From assembly GCA_963682175.1 (NCBI GenBank), contig OY821782.1, positions 25,255,741 through 25,319,740 of the forward strand: 64,000 nt of DNA, given 5' to 3'. Positions 1-11,514 of this stretch are shown here, one piece after another; positions within the stretch are counted from its first letter, which is position 1; each line of letters begins with the position of its first letter. The position numbers and the translations under genes were made by a program. The notes below the pieces were generated by a model that saw only the letters and a program-made list of their open reading frames with translations, made no database searches and was not told the DNA's origin. This stretch comes from Triglochin maritima (taxonomy: Eukaryota > Streptophyta > Magnoliopsida > Alismatales > Juncaginaceae).

Positions 1-2013
1 AATGTAGAATCATACCTAAAGGTTCTCTAAAACCTTTTTTAAAATCCGGAGTCGCGTTGCCCGTTTTGTCGTCCACTGATTTGCCACCTAGTGTTCACCA
101 AACTCTAAACAAGATTAGAGAGAAATGAACTAGCCAATCAATCTCTAATAAGGCTTAGAATCTAGCTAATAACCCCTCTTTGAGCTCCTGAGATTTCTAT
201 CTCCTAAACTCAAAAACACTAAGAGAATTTCGTGGTGATTAGAGGAGAGATTAATGAGAGAAAGATTTTTGCATTAGTATTAAACAAGTACAAGTAGGGG
301 TCCTTTTATAGTCTCCTAAAATATCCTTATCAAGAGCTATTCTTTAGCCATGATCCCTTGTTTATTCTCTCCTAAAATTAATCTCTAATTTCCACATAAG
401 CACCCACAACAAAACGTTTTAATAAAATCTAGAATTAATCCACCCATGATTTAATTAATCTCTTAAATTCAGGTAGAACCGTTCTTGTTCGGTGGACCGA
501 GAATTATTCGGTCGACCGAACCGTTCGGTTATTACACGTGTTCGGTGCACCTTGAGCTAGACGGTTCCGTATGAGAAAAATTCCCTCGAAGAATCCGGAC
601 GAACCACGTCTTTTACTCGGTCGACCGTTGACCCACCATAATCGCTCCTGGGACATAGTCATTGGATGACCGTGTCACCTTCGGTCTACCGAAAAAACTA
701 CATCTCGGTTGACCGTGCACACTCGGTTAACCGAACCCGATTGTCAAGGCACTCCAGACAATTTCGGTCAACCAATTGCGCATACTCGTTCCGCATTCGG
801 TTAACAGATCCGAAGATACCTCGGTCAACCGAACCTTGAACGGTTCACCGTGTTTGACCCCGATTTTGCCTTTGTCAAATTTTGGATTTATTTCCAACAA
901 AATTTGTTTTTTTGGGGTTTTTAGTAAATTCACATCTTATGTAATATATTATCCTATGTAATATTAAATTATTACACCCCATAATATATACACCTCATAT
1001 GAATTTATTATGATTCTAATTATTTCACTTCTCATGACATATTGATTTTAATTAATTCACCAGATGTGTCCTATTTTCACATGAAACCCGACAAATCATA
1101 TGAACTTAAAATCAAGCCTCTTGTTTCCCAGTTTTGTGGTGTGACCTATAGGAGGATCTAAGCCCAATTGACAGAGATATTAAACACTTAATATCTCAAA
1201 CTATAAGCGGTATCTAGCTACACATTATTGTTACCCAATCAGCATAGATGTCTTTGTTCCACTCGAACCAAAACACGATCCATTTAGTGATGTAAGTGCA
1301 CCACTTGTGTCCGTCCCTTGGCTCATGATATTAAGAATATATACAAAGTAGAAATGTGTCATCTTTGTATTATATTCATTTCTTGATCTCTTTAAGCTAA
1401 TTATAACTATGTAACTTAACTCAAGTTACATTGTGCACATTATAATTTTGCTTTATCAAGGGGCCCTCTAATATCATCACTCAATTAAGAGGGGCAATGA
1501 TAATCGTTTGACTAGCTATCTTTTCTAGCACAAGTCATGCTCAATTAACTATTGCCTTTATCACTACACTCATTGATAGCTTTTGACAATAATCAAATTT
1601 AGCACTTCTTGAGTGAAAAGATATAAGTCTCATATCTTAGGATCCAAGACACAGTAAAAACATTAATGACACGAAACACAATTCCATAATGTTTTACTTG
1701 TTAGGTCTATTAAATATCTAAAAGTAATATTTTCCTCTTTTATATACTTGTGTCGTCAATTATTTGTAGAGCTACAACAATCGATGACCAACACGACAAT
1801 CTTATCTCGGTAATTAATGTTCCATGTTAATTACCATGATTGTGAATAACTTTTGATTTATGTAAACAATTATCTCTTAGAGCTCTACGATTAAGGACCA
1901 AGCGCTTCTTCCTTAACACTTCCAAAAGACGAATACCATAATCAAGGAACAAAATGTTTGCATATTCAATTCATAATAATTGACAAATAAAAGTAAAACT
2001 AACATTCCTTTCA
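1..2013 (-). mobile_element. Ty1/copia LTR, partial, minus orientation
   Basis: This is a copy of the same ~2.1-kb LTR seen at 3501-9915, 25533-46029 and 59621-61716. In plus-strand reading it ends CATTCCTTTCA at 2013, the reverse complement of the LTR start TGAAAGGAATG. The LTR 3' end lies before the window start, so about 160 bp are missing. An antisense TATA box (TTTTATAG) lies near 303-312. Between about 480 and 850 there is a cluster of CGGTCGACCG-like palindromes, upstream of the TATA box in element sense. No copia interior follows at 2014, so it may be a solo LTR. The missing left flank prevents a target-duplication test. Confidence 0.8.
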
Positions 2014-2490
2014 TTATTTAACTAAGTTCACAACCAATTTGAAGTTTGAAAAATAGAAATATCACCCACACACTATTTTGTTGTTGTGTAGAAGTTTGAG
2101 GGGTTTGAATGTAGTGTGTTTGTGATGAATTGGGTGAAATTGAGATCATGTTTTGATCTTGTACTGTAATAAAATTTTCCTGTTAATCCTAGGATTTGAA
2201 GATTTTTACATAGCAAATTTTGGGGAGGTTCTGCCAAAATTTCATAAAAAATATAATCTCAATTGTTATTAATAACATCATATTTTAAAATAATAACTTA
2301 GATTTTATATTAAAAAGACTATAAATTAGATCATGTAAAAAACTTATGTTCAATTAGTTTAACGAGTTCATACATTTTTTATGTTTATTAATGTTTAGCT
2401 TAGTCAAATGTTTATTTATTTATGTTTATTTATACTAAAAACAAATATTTTTTTTAGTTAAAGGTTTATTTATGTTTAGTTTGTAATAAC
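2014..2490. other. AT-rich spacer, no gene recognised
   Basis: The stretch is very AT-rich, with many TTTATTTATGTTTA-like runs near 2390-2470 and no convincing reading frame. The part near 2160-2250 looks vaguely like an LTR or UTR remnant, but I cannot assign it to a family. Confidence 0.4.
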
Positions 2491-3245
2491 TCATTGCCCC
2501 CCTTAAGCAACTTTGCCTTTAATAACCTAAATCAAAAGATTAGACATTATTGTTAAGTCATTCATCATATAGGATTTCCATTCGTCGTATTTATTATTTA
2601 TTTTACGATTTCAGTCGTAGATTTCTGGCGTAAGGTACGTAATCTCTTTAACTTATCATTCATTAGAAACACACGCATTAGTTAGTAGGACTTGCATTGG
2701 GACAAGAGTGAGGTGAGTGTTTGTTTGTTGTGTTGTTTGTTAGATTAAGGTATGAAAAATACATGGGGGCAATCACTTATATAGGAGATGAGTTGGGGGA
2801 TTTCATCACCCTTTCCTTGGCCCCAAAAACCACATAATAAAAAGTCTTAATAAAATCAATTAGCCGTTGGACACTAGGATTTTCCGGACGCATTAAGGAG
2901 AGGAAACCATTTAAGACCGGTATGGCCTGAACGTCGTTGCCCATCTAGTCTCCCTGAGATTTTAGGAACCTCCGGGTTCTTGATTTCCTACAGATTAGTG
3001 GTCCTCGATGTTTAAGACCATTTTGGCATGAACGTCATTGCCCATCTAATCTCCCTGACATTTTAGGGACCTCCGTGTTCTTGATTTCCTACAGACTAGT
3101 GGTCCTAGGTGGGACCTCGAAGTTAGGCGTCGTATAGTACTAAGGACCTATAGAGGAGTTTAGGCTTGTTTTGGCCTTGATTGCTTAGTTAGGTTTCTAA
3201 CCTTTCTTATTCCCACGCTAGATTAAGGACTTCATCTCCTCTCTT
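2491..3245 (+). mobile_element. Athila-like 5' leader fragment
   Basis: The stretch resembles, in the same order, the untranslated leader of the outer Athila element at 27490-27735 and 35035-35390. Shared landmarks are an AAAGATTAG segment, a ggcg-taaggtacg segment, the TTAGTTAGTAGGA string, the phrase 'cctttccttggcccc' and the 'catggcctga-cg-cgttgccca' segment. It has no coding capacity. Within it, 2911-3110 is a two-copy tandem repeat. It lies just upstream of the CACTA TNP2 start and may have inserted in the CACTA 5' region. Confidence 0.6.
2911..3110. repeat. Two-copy tandem repeat, about 101-bp unit
   Basis: Two adjacent units start with TTAAGACC at 2911 and 3012. Both contain 'cgt-gttgcccatcta-tctccctga' and end 'tttcctacaga-tagtggtcct'. 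They differ at several positions. It lies within the Athila leader fragment. Confidence 0.8.
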
Positions 3246-3369
3246 CTGAGTCATTCTTTTCTCATCTTAATGTCTCCGAATCTTCTCATCTACGAACACA
3301 TTCTTTTACATTGAAATTTTATTTATTTCCTTCAATAATAACTATCATTTTTTTAATGTTTAGATTGAA

Positions 3370-3500
3370 ATGGATCGAGAGTGGATTCTTTCAAACCGAT
3401 TGAGTGATGAGTATGAGAACGGAGTGACTATGTTCTTAGAGCTTGCCAAAAACATTCAAAAAAATGAATGACAGTGACATGGCATAAAGTCCGTGCAATA
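3370..3500 (+). pseudogene. CACTA TNP2 transposase, 5' part (Transpos_assoc domain)
   Basis: The ATG at 3370 follows an intron-like T-rich tract ending TTTAG. It opens a frame beginning MDREWILSNR with the sequence SDEYENGV shortly after, which matches the conserved amino terminus of CACTA TNP2 transposases (transposase-associated domain). The frame shifts at a short A-run and reaches a stop near 3470. The gene is cut at 3500 by the solo copia LTR. The matching downstream part resumes at 9921, where the expected ...WHGE end of the same domain appears. The protein would have cut and joined transposon ends in the nucleus. This copy is inactive. Confidence 0.75.
3496..3500. repeat. Target-site duplication CAATA, left copy
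   Basis: CAATA at 3496-3500 is repeated at 9916-9920, directly outside the two ends of the minus-oriented copia LTR. A 5-bp duplication is expected for LTR retrotransposon integrase. Confidence 0.8.
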
Positions 3501-5266
3501 CGTAGGATTTCGTGTCCCTATGTATGTATATGTTTTAAATAAATTAATACAACATTGATTTCATATTTTCAACAATTTTTATGAACATTACTTTGTGTTT
3601 ATTCTAATATCATGCAATCCTACATATATTAAAATAAATCACAAAGAGAGAATCATACCTAAAGGTTCTCTAAAACCTTTTGAAGATCCGAAGTCGCGCT
3701 GCCCGTAGAATCGTCCACCGATTTGCCTTTGAGTGTTCACCAAACTCTAAACAAGATTAGACAGAAAAGAGCTAGTCAATCAAGCTCTAATAAGGCTTAT
3801 AATCAAGCTAATAACCCCTTTTTGAGCTCCTGCGATTTCTATCTCCTAAACTCAAAATTAATAAGAGATTTTCGTGGTGATTAGAGGAGAGATTAATGAG
3901 AGAAAGAATATTTGCATTAACATAAACAAGTAGGAGGAGGGGTACTTTTATAGTCTCCCAAAACATCTTTATCAAGAACTATTCCTTAGTCATGATCTCT
4001 TGCTTATTCTCTCCTAAAATTAATCTCTAATTGCCACATAAGCATCCTCTAAAACGTTTTAATTAAATATGGAATTAATGCACTCATGATCTAATTAATC
4101 TCTTAATAACTCAGGCAGAAATCGCACTGTTCGGTTGACCGAGAATTTTTCTCGGTGAACCGAACCATTCGGTTTTAACACGTGTTCGGTGCACCGTGAG
4201 CTAAACGGTCGACCGAATCCGCATGAGAGAAATTCTCTGGAAGAATTCAGACGAACCACGTCTTCTCTTCGGTCTACTGATGACTCACCAAAATTTCTCC
4301 TGGAGCATAGTCATCGGATGACTGTGTCCCCGTCGGTCTACCGAAAATACTTTTTCTCGATTGACCGTTCACACTCAGTTAACCCAACCTGATTGTCCAG
4401 GCACTCTAGACAATTTTGGTCAACCAATTGTGCTTACCCATTCCCCATTCAGTTCACCGACCCGAAGATTCCCCGGTCGACCGAACCTTGAACGGTTCAC
4501 CGTGTTTGACTGTAATTTTCCCATTGTCAAATTTTGGATTTATTTCCAACAAAATTTGATCTTTTAGGGTTTTTAGCAAATTCATATCTTATGTAATATA
4601 TTATCTTATGTAATATTATTACACCCCATAATATATACACCTCATATGAATTTATTATGATTCTAATTATGTCAATTCTCATGACATATTGATTTTATTC
4701 ATTCACCCCATTTGTCTCATTTTCATATGAAACCCGACACATCATATGAACTTAAAATCAAGCCTCTTGTTTCCCAGTTTTGTGGTGTGACCTATAGGAG
4801 GATCTAAGCCAAATTGGCAGTGATATTAAACACTTAATATCTCAAACTATAAGCGGTATCTAGCTACACATTATAGTTACCCAATTAGCATAGATGTCTT
4901 TGTTCCACCCGAACCATAACACGATCCATTTAGTGATGTAAGTGCACCACTTGTGTGCATCCCTTGCCTCATGATATTAAGAATATATACGAACTAGAAA
5001 TGTGTCACCTTCGTATTATATTCATTTCTTGATCTCTTTAAGCAAATTGTAACTTTGTAACTTAACTCAAGTTACATTGTGCACATTATAATTTTGCTTT
5101 ACAAAGGGGGCCACTAATATCATCACTCAATTAAGAGGGACAATTATAATCGTTTGACTGGCTATCTTTTCCATCACAAGTCATGTTCAACCAACTATTG
5201 CCTTTATCACTATACTCATTAATAGCTTTTGACAACAATCAAATTAAGCACTTCTTGAGTGAAAAG

Positions 5267-5285
5267 ATATAAGTCTCATATCTTA
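5267..5285. repeat. LINE target-site duplication, left copy
   Basis: ATATAAGTCTCATATCTTA (19 bp) is repeated without mismatch at 9531-9549. Both copies flank the LINE, and the sequence is present once at the corresponding place in other LTR copies, such as the one near 45630. Confidence 0.92.
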
Positions 5286-7466
5286 TCCTTGAGCAAACTT
5301 CTTCCATCCTGCTGGATCGTGAGGGAGGGAGGTACCACAACCCTTCTCTGATGAAGTACGACACCTTAACGTCCCAAGGAATCCCCATCTTGTAGTGACG
5401 TTGGTCACCCCAGCTTGTGCATTGAAACGGTTCACCACACCAAGGAAATCGGTAAAACCGAATCGCTTCCCCATTTTCCACCTCATATTGTATGTGTCTC
5501 CTAGCAATATCTCGTACTCGCAGCAGCCCTCGCCATGCCCATGAGGAGGTAGGTGGTGGTCTTGCAACCCAAATGGAGCGGTTCCTTAGGTATTTTCGCC
5601 GGACACACTTAGCCCAAAGGGAAGTGTGGTCCGCCACCACAAGCCAAAACTGTCGGAGAAGGCCCGCATCATTCCATTCCGTTAGCCTCCTTAATCCGAG
5701 TCCTCCATCTTTTGGAGTACAAACGTCCTTCCAAGCCACCGCCACCCACTTCTTCTCCGCTCCGTAAATAAAATGGCACATAATGTTGTCCAATTCTTGC
5801 AAGACGCTTCTTGGTAGAAGAAACGCTGAAGTCCAAAAAATGTTGAACGAGGTGAGGACACTCCGTACTAGCTCCACTCGCCCAGCCATAGAAAGGAGCC
5901 TTTGTTGCCATGTTGAGAGGCGAGTCTTTAGCTTGTTTATGAGTGGTACATAATGGGATCTCCCCATTCTTCCAGAAAATAATGGCAGCCCAAGACACAC
6001 CACCGGAAAAGCCTTGCGCTCCATCCCAAGGTGTGCCCCGATCCAAGCTCCATGCGTCCCATCTCACCCCATGAAGACCTGACTTTTAGAGGCGTTAAAT
6101 TTCAGACCCGAGCTTGCTGTAAACTCATCAAGAATGATTCTAATGGCTCGAGCGTTTGCTTCTTTCGTAGCCCTTGCGAAGAGTAGGACGTCGTCGGCAA
6201 ACAAGAGGTGTGACACAATGACATCTCCACAATATAACGACTCGATTTTCTTGTCCATGACCGCCATCTTCACCATTTAACTCAGCACCTCCATGCACAT
6301 CAAAAACAAGTAGGGGGCTAGGGGATCACCTTGTCGTACACCATTTCTGGCTCGAAATGGTGTGCAGTTTGCTCCTTTTACTGTCACCACAAACGATGCC
6401 TCCACACAATCCAAAATCAGTCGTATAATGGACTCCTCCCAAGCAAGGACCCGGGCAAGAGTATCCTTTGCTGCGTTTTCAACTTCAACAAGCTCGCCAC
6501 CACTCGGGTCACTAAGCCTTTGCCTCCTCACTTGTGCAAGAGAGTCCCTAGCCTCTCCCACCTTGTTTGTAACATTTCCAAAGGTGCTCCAACTCCACTT
6601 AATTAGTGCTTTCCTAACTTCAGTCAGCTTCCTCACTATACGAAACATGGGTGTACCTCTCACATATGTAGTCCAAGCTTGTTGCACGACTCCTCCAAAG
6701 TCCACGTGATCCGCCCAATGGTTTTCAAATTTGAAAATCTTCTTTTTCCTCCTTTCGTTTCCTGCCGTTTTCATGACCAGCATGGTGTGATCACTCAAGT
6801 CCTTTTCAACAATAATGTAGAAGGAATTGGGGAACACCTTGAGCCATGCATTGTTCATTAATATTCGATCTAGCTTTGTCTCGATGCATGCAGTTCCCTC
6901 CGACGAGTTTGACCAAGTGAGGTCGCCTCCGGTTGAGGGCATCTCAAGTAGTTAAATGGTGTCAAGACACTCATTAAACTTCTGAATTGCCACCTCATTT
7001 CCATCAGCTCTGCCTCGCTTTTCAGTAGCCTTCCGGATACAATTAAAAAACCCACCAACCAGCCACGGTCGCTCCCCATGTAGTGCCACTTCATTTAAGT
7101 CCCTCCACAATGCTCTCCTCTCTACATGTCCATTTTCACCATATATTGCCGTAAGAGCAAATTCAGTGTCGTCCTTCCTTAAGCTCCCAAGGAAGTGGAG
7201 CAATTGAGTTGATTCGAAAGTAATTCTTAAGTCTACCAGCTGGTGATTCCATAACACTAGAATGTGCCCCGAGTCTACAACCCTGCAATTTGATGTCCAA
7301 GCATGAGGCCAAATTGCTCGCTTGAATCGCTCAAGTTTCTTGTACTTAACCTTGTGCTCCACATGGCAAACCACATCCGAATTTACCTCCCTTATTCGAA
7401 TCCTGATCATGAGTGCGCGGCCGGGTCTATTTGCGCCCCGCACATTCCACACTAAGACATTCATGG
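5286..7466 (-). pseudogene. LINE copy 1 ORF2: endonuclease and reverse transcriptase, broken
   Basis: The endonuclease begins near 7466 with MNVLVWNVRG, a typical L1 apurinic endonuclease start, followed by EHKV and TAIYGEN segments. The motif that reads VGGDFN in copy 2 reads VGGFFN here, losing an Asp of the active centre. An in-frame TAA near 6957 replaces the CAA (Gln) of copy 2. LSDHT, the SDH motif, survives near 6780. After the 799-bp deletion the frame runs into the RT palm (NGVRQGDPLAPYLF), and the FADD catalytic box (HLLFADDVLLFA) is near 6190-6235. Translation then continues in shifted frames into the region upstream of zf-RVT and ends at the truncated element end. The product would nick DNA and copy RNA; it is not functional here. 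Confidence 0.85.
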
Positions 7467-7717
7467 GTTTAAGGTATGGGGTGACCCCCCTTCCCTTCCG
7501 TACGTGTATTCTTACTCCAACTACTTTTCCTCCCGGATCGTCTATGTGGTGGTGGCGAGTATACCTTCTTAGAGCACGAGCCCTCACACTCTTCTTGCCG
7601 CCTTTCTTCATCTCTCTCCATGACTTGGTCTTCTGAATTTCGGAGGCCCTCAAACATTCGCTCACTGTGATGACCGAATTTCTCTTTACTCTCCTTTGTG
7701 CGTGCCACTTTAGAAGG

Positions 7718-9417
7718 TTAAACCCAACCCGCCTCCTTTTGCACCAAGGAGGCTAGTCCACATAGCTTCCCATGCTCTCCTTTCAAAGTGCCTTTCTCCT
7801 TCTCAAGTCTTACAGCTAAAGCCTCATGGTCTTGCTGGAATGTTTTGCATGGCAATTCTCCTTCATAAAAGTCTTCCTCCTCGTGCCCCTCACGTATATT
7901 CCCATGCATGGGTGTTTTACTAAATGCACACCCCACTTCATAAGAGGAGGCCTTCAAGTTGTGTCCCTTGCTTTGAAACATGCTTGCTTCTATTTTGTCT
8001 TCTTCATGCTGAGTTGGTCCTTCCACAACAGCCTCTTCACACATAAAGCACTCAAAGCCCATCCCATTGGCTTGTCGCAAAGTGGAAACATCACTTTCCT
8101 GCTCCACTCCAATAGAGTCACTCACACTTGCACCCACAGCAGAATTCGGTTTGTCCACTTTAGAGCCTTCTCCTTTGTCTCCTAATCTACTCCCTCTCAT
8201 GTGACAAAGCCTCCCCTCATTGGTTGCCTCCAAAGAATTAGGAGAACAAGAGAGTGGTTTAGCCAAGCAATTTTCCTCCATAAGATTTAGCTTAGCTTGC
8301 TCTCCACATGGCACCTCCTCACTTGTCCCCCCATCCACCTCAGCACCTCTAGTGTCCACAACATTATCTCCTCCAGCAGCCTCTCTGACCCCTCTCTCCC
8401 CTCCCATCCGACCAGCCTCTCTCATCACCTCTGGGATGCCCATTTTGCTTGCTTCCTCCCCATGTCCAAGGGTGACTCCCTCAACGCCCTTGGACATACT
8501 CCTTCCAAGCCCATTTCCAGTACTCTTCGTAGATACAACCACCCACTTCTCAGCTTTTCCTTTGTGCTCCTTTCCTTGCTTGTTGGTTATCCTCTTCTTT
8601 CGACATTTCTCCTCATCATGACCGAACTCCAAGCAGTCCTTGCAATACCCGTGCCTCCATTCATACCCCACTAGAACTCAATGTGTGCCGATGCCTTCCA
8701 CTTCGACCTCCACCCAACTCGGATAGGTGAAGTCGTGAGCCACTTCCACACAGACCCTTGCATAGGCCAACCTTCTCCTCGAGGCCGTGTGCTCATCCAT
8801 GTATATGGATCTCCCAAGAACACTAGAAATGTTGCTCAAAACTCTTTGTGACCAGAATCGGAGGTCAAGCTCCGGTAGACGAATCCAAATGGGAACGGTG
8901 GTGATGTTTGCCCTTGTCAAAACCACATCTGGTGCCCACTCTTGGACAACAAGTGGAGAACCACGAATGAACCATGGTCCCCTATCTAGCACACATTTCC
9001 TATCCTCTCCAAGAGTGAAATGAAAGAGGAGAAAGCCTTGAATTTTTTAATGACCTCCACACCTCCAACCAAACTCTAAGGTCGGCAAGTGTGGTCTAAA
9101 AGCAATGAAATAGCCAACTAAGAATTATCCCACCTCTTCAAGGCTTCAACCACTTCATGCTTGGAGCATTTTGCCACCTTCTCTCCTCCTTTTATGCCCG
9201 GCTGGACGAGCACAAGGGTTGTGGATGCCATTGGGCCAGCCACAAACAACTTGCTCCACTTCCTTGGGGGAGTTTCATCACTCCCTAGAGGTGGTGCGTG
9301 CACTTCATCCCCTAAGGCTGGGAATGAAGGATGCAATGGGGGTGGATGGAGAGCCTCTTTGCTGCCACACTCTCCATGTGCTTGCTGCCCACGAGTAGGG
9401 CAAGGGTTGGGGTCCAT
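7718..9417 (-). pseudogene. LINE copy 1 ORF1: DUF4283 / zinc-knuckle RNA-binding protein, broken
   Basis: The likely start is the ATG at 9417 (MDPNPCPTRG), shared with copy 2. The amino part contains KCSKHEVVEALKRWDN, the usual beginning of the DUF4283 domain of plant LINE ORF1 proteins. The domain continues at 8992-8678 (RGPWFIRGSPLVVQEW, WIRLPELDLRFWS). At 8671-8590 a knuckle CKDCLEFGHDEEKC fits CX2CX4HX4C, followed by a long low-complexity acidic and Glu/Gly-rich tail to 7718. A frameshift or stop near 9118 and a stop between 8678 and 8671 break the frame. ORF1 proteins of this class bind element RNA and form the particle with ORF2. Confidence 0.8.
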
Positions 9418-9530
9418 TTTGCTGCAAAAATATCAAAGCTTTGATGGTGAAAGAGGTTGAAAACCCTAGAGAACCCAAGGTCCTCCATGCTTGTCGCCAC
9501 TCCTTCTCTCTCCTCTCATGCTTTGTTTTT

Positions 9531-9549
9531 ATATAAGTCTCATATCTTA
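9531..9549. repeat. LINE target-site duplication, right copy
   Basis: Identical 19-bp partner of 5267-5285, immediately beyond the LINE 5' end (minus strand). Confidence 0.92.
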
Positions 9550-9915
9550 GGATCCAAGACACAATAAAACATTAACGACACGAAACACAATTCTATAATA
9601 TTTTACTCATTAGGTCTATTCAATATATAAAAGTAATCTTTTCCTCTTTTATATACTCGTGTTGTCAATTATTTGTAGAGCTACAACAATCGATGACCAA
9701 CACGACAATCTTATCTCGGTAATTAATGTTCGACGCTAATTACCATGATTGTGAATAACTTTTGATTAATGTAAACCATTATCTTTTAGCGCTCTACGGT
9801 CAAGGACCAAGCACCTCTTCCTTAACACATCTAAAAGACGAGGAAGAAAATGTTTGCACATTCAATTTATAATAATTGACATATAAAAGTAAAACTTTAG
9901 AACATATTCCTTTCA

Positions 9916-9920
9916 CAATA
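9916..9920. repeat. Target-site duplication CAATA, right copy
   Basis: Partner of 3496-3500. After it the interrupted CACTA TNP2 reading resumes. Confidence 0.8.
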
Positions 9921-11430
9921 AGTGTCATAATATGTCAGTGCTGACTTTTTGGAAAATAAAAGATCATTTGCTTGAGAAAGGTTTTAACCCAAGTTACAAA
10001 CATTTGATATGGCACGGCGAAAGTGAATCATTTTGTTGCTCCAAGAATAATGGAGACAATGTTAGTATGGAGGATCACCTAGAGGAAATGGTTCAGGATA
10101 TGGATGAAAAGTGTTTGTCCAACCCCGATTTACTTGGTAGTTTGTTGAGCGACAATGAGAAGTCGTTGTATAAGAGTTGTACAAAATTCACTAGATTGTC
10201 AGCGGTGTTGAAGTTGTACAATTTAAAAGCAAGATATGGTTGGATCGATGCCAGTTTGACATCATTGTTGAAGATATTGAAAGAGATGCTTCCAGATTAT
10301 AATGTGTTGCCAGATAGAACTTATGATGCTAATAAAGTGTTGTGTCCTATGGGAATGGAATATAGGAAGATACATGCATGCCCGAACGATTGTAAATTAT
10401 ATCGGGGTAAATTTGAAAACTTACATTCCTGTCCCAGGTGTAATGTTTCACGATACAAAATGAAACGTAGTGGACCGAACCACAATAAAGAGGCTGATGA
10501 GATGAAAATCAAAGGACCTCCTGCTAAGATTTTGTGGCTTAAACATTTGTTTGCGGGTAAGGAGGATTCCAAGAACATGACATGGCATGATGATCGTGAG
10601 AAACCAAATGATCAGTTGCTATGTCATCCTGCAGATTCACCTCAGTGGAAGAAAGTAGATTTCGACTTTCCTGTGTTTGGTGAAGAATCAGGGAATGTAC
10701 GACTTTGACTCTGTATGAAAGGAATGAATCCTTTTGGTAGTTTTAGTAGCATTCATAGTTCTTGGCATGTTCTGCTTGTAATTTACAATCTACCCTGTGG
10801 TTATGCATGAAACGTAAATATATTATCTTCTCCTAAACGATTTCTGGTCTGAAACAACTTGGAAACGACATCGACGTGTATTTAAGACCTTTAATTGATG
10901 ACCTAAAGAGATTGTGGGATGACGAAGAGCCAATTTTTTTATTCTTGTCGTCCGGAGTCGTTTGTAATGAGGGCAATGACATTTTGCACGATTAATTCAG
11001 GGCAGTAAAGTGGTCAATCCAGTGCAGTTAGATAACTTGCAAAATGAAATTGTGGTGACATTATGTCAGTTGGAGATGTTCTTTCCACCTACTTTTTTTG
11101 ACATTATGATTCATCTAGTTATTGATTTGGCTAGAGAAGTTAAATTGTGAGGACCATTTTTTTAAGGTGGATGTATCCTTTCGAGCGTTATATGAAAGTG
11201 TTGAAAGGTTATTGTAAAAATCGTCAAGGCCAGATGCTAGTATTGTTGAAGGATACATAGCTGAGGAGGTTATCGAGTTTTGCATTGGTTACCTAACAAA
11301 CACCAAAAGTGTTGGACTTCCAAAGAATCGTCATGATGAACGTGCTGATGGTAAAAGGACACGTGGAATGAAAATGTTAAATCCAAATGGCGAGGACTTA
11401 TGTTAAATCCAAATGGCGAGGACTTATGAC
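9921..11430 (+). pseudogene. CACTA TNP2 transposase, main part (Transposase_21, DUF4218)
   Basis: The open stretch 9932-10708 begins with the end of the transposase-associated domain (LIWHGE near 9998-10015). It continues with the TNP2 core: LYNLKARYGW, SLTSLLKILKEMLPD, CPNDCKLYRGKFENLHSCPRC (a four-Cys segment) and KILWLKHLF. A stop near 10706 breaks the segment that normally reads DGMNPFG; the matching residues KGMNPFG follow at once. Downstream, frames around 10850-10920 (LKQLGNDIDVYLRPLIDDLKRLW) and 11040-11420 (the DUF4218-like GYIAEEVIEFC and the potential ERYMKVLKGY) carry the rest in different frames. TNP2 is the catalytic transposase of CACTA elements. Several frameshifts and stops make this copy dead. 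Confidence 0.85.
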
Positions 11431-11514
11431 AACATATTTTTTGTGTTGTGCAATTCTAATGAAGTTCAACCTTACCTAAATAAACACATGATGTTTCTAA
11501 AGGAATGAAATCCT

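Larger units (their letters stand above)
5286..9530 (-). mobile_element. L1-type LINE copy 1, 3'-truncated and internally deleted
   Basis: A non-LTR retrotransposon on the minus strand with ORF1 (DUF4283 and zinc knuckle) and ORF2 (endonuclease and reverse transcriptase). Perfect 19-bp target duplications flank it. Compared with copy 2 (17725-23630) it lacks the last ~825 bp, including the zf-RVT domain, 3' UTR and poly(A). It also has a 799-bp internal deletion: sequence matching copy 2 jumps from 19682 to 20482 at position 6420/6421. A LINE that keeps its 5' end but lacks its 3' end is unusual. Confidence 0.88.
3501..9915 (-). mobile_element. Solo Ty1/copia LTR (minus), split by a LINE
   Basis: The LTR reads in reverse from TTTCA at 9911-9915 (sense TGAAA) to CGTAGGATTT at 3501 (sense end AATCCTACG, with the usual CA altered). 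The flanks are CAATA on both sides, and neither a primer-binding site nor a polypurine tract is attached. It is therefore a solo LTR, left by recombination between the two LTRs of a full element. Removing the LINE at 5286-9530 and one 19-bp duplication leaves about 2.15 kb, matching the copy at 59621-61716. An antisense TATA box (TTTTATAG) is near 3948-3955, and palindrome-rich U3 sequence spans about 4130-4510. Confidence 0.88.

Noticed and set aside
8220..8674. Plus-strand open frames of over 120 codons opposite LINE ORF1 (and the similar ones at 18273-18806 and 20396-20920)
   Set aside because: They are mirror frames of LINE coding sequence on the other strand, with no motif of their own.
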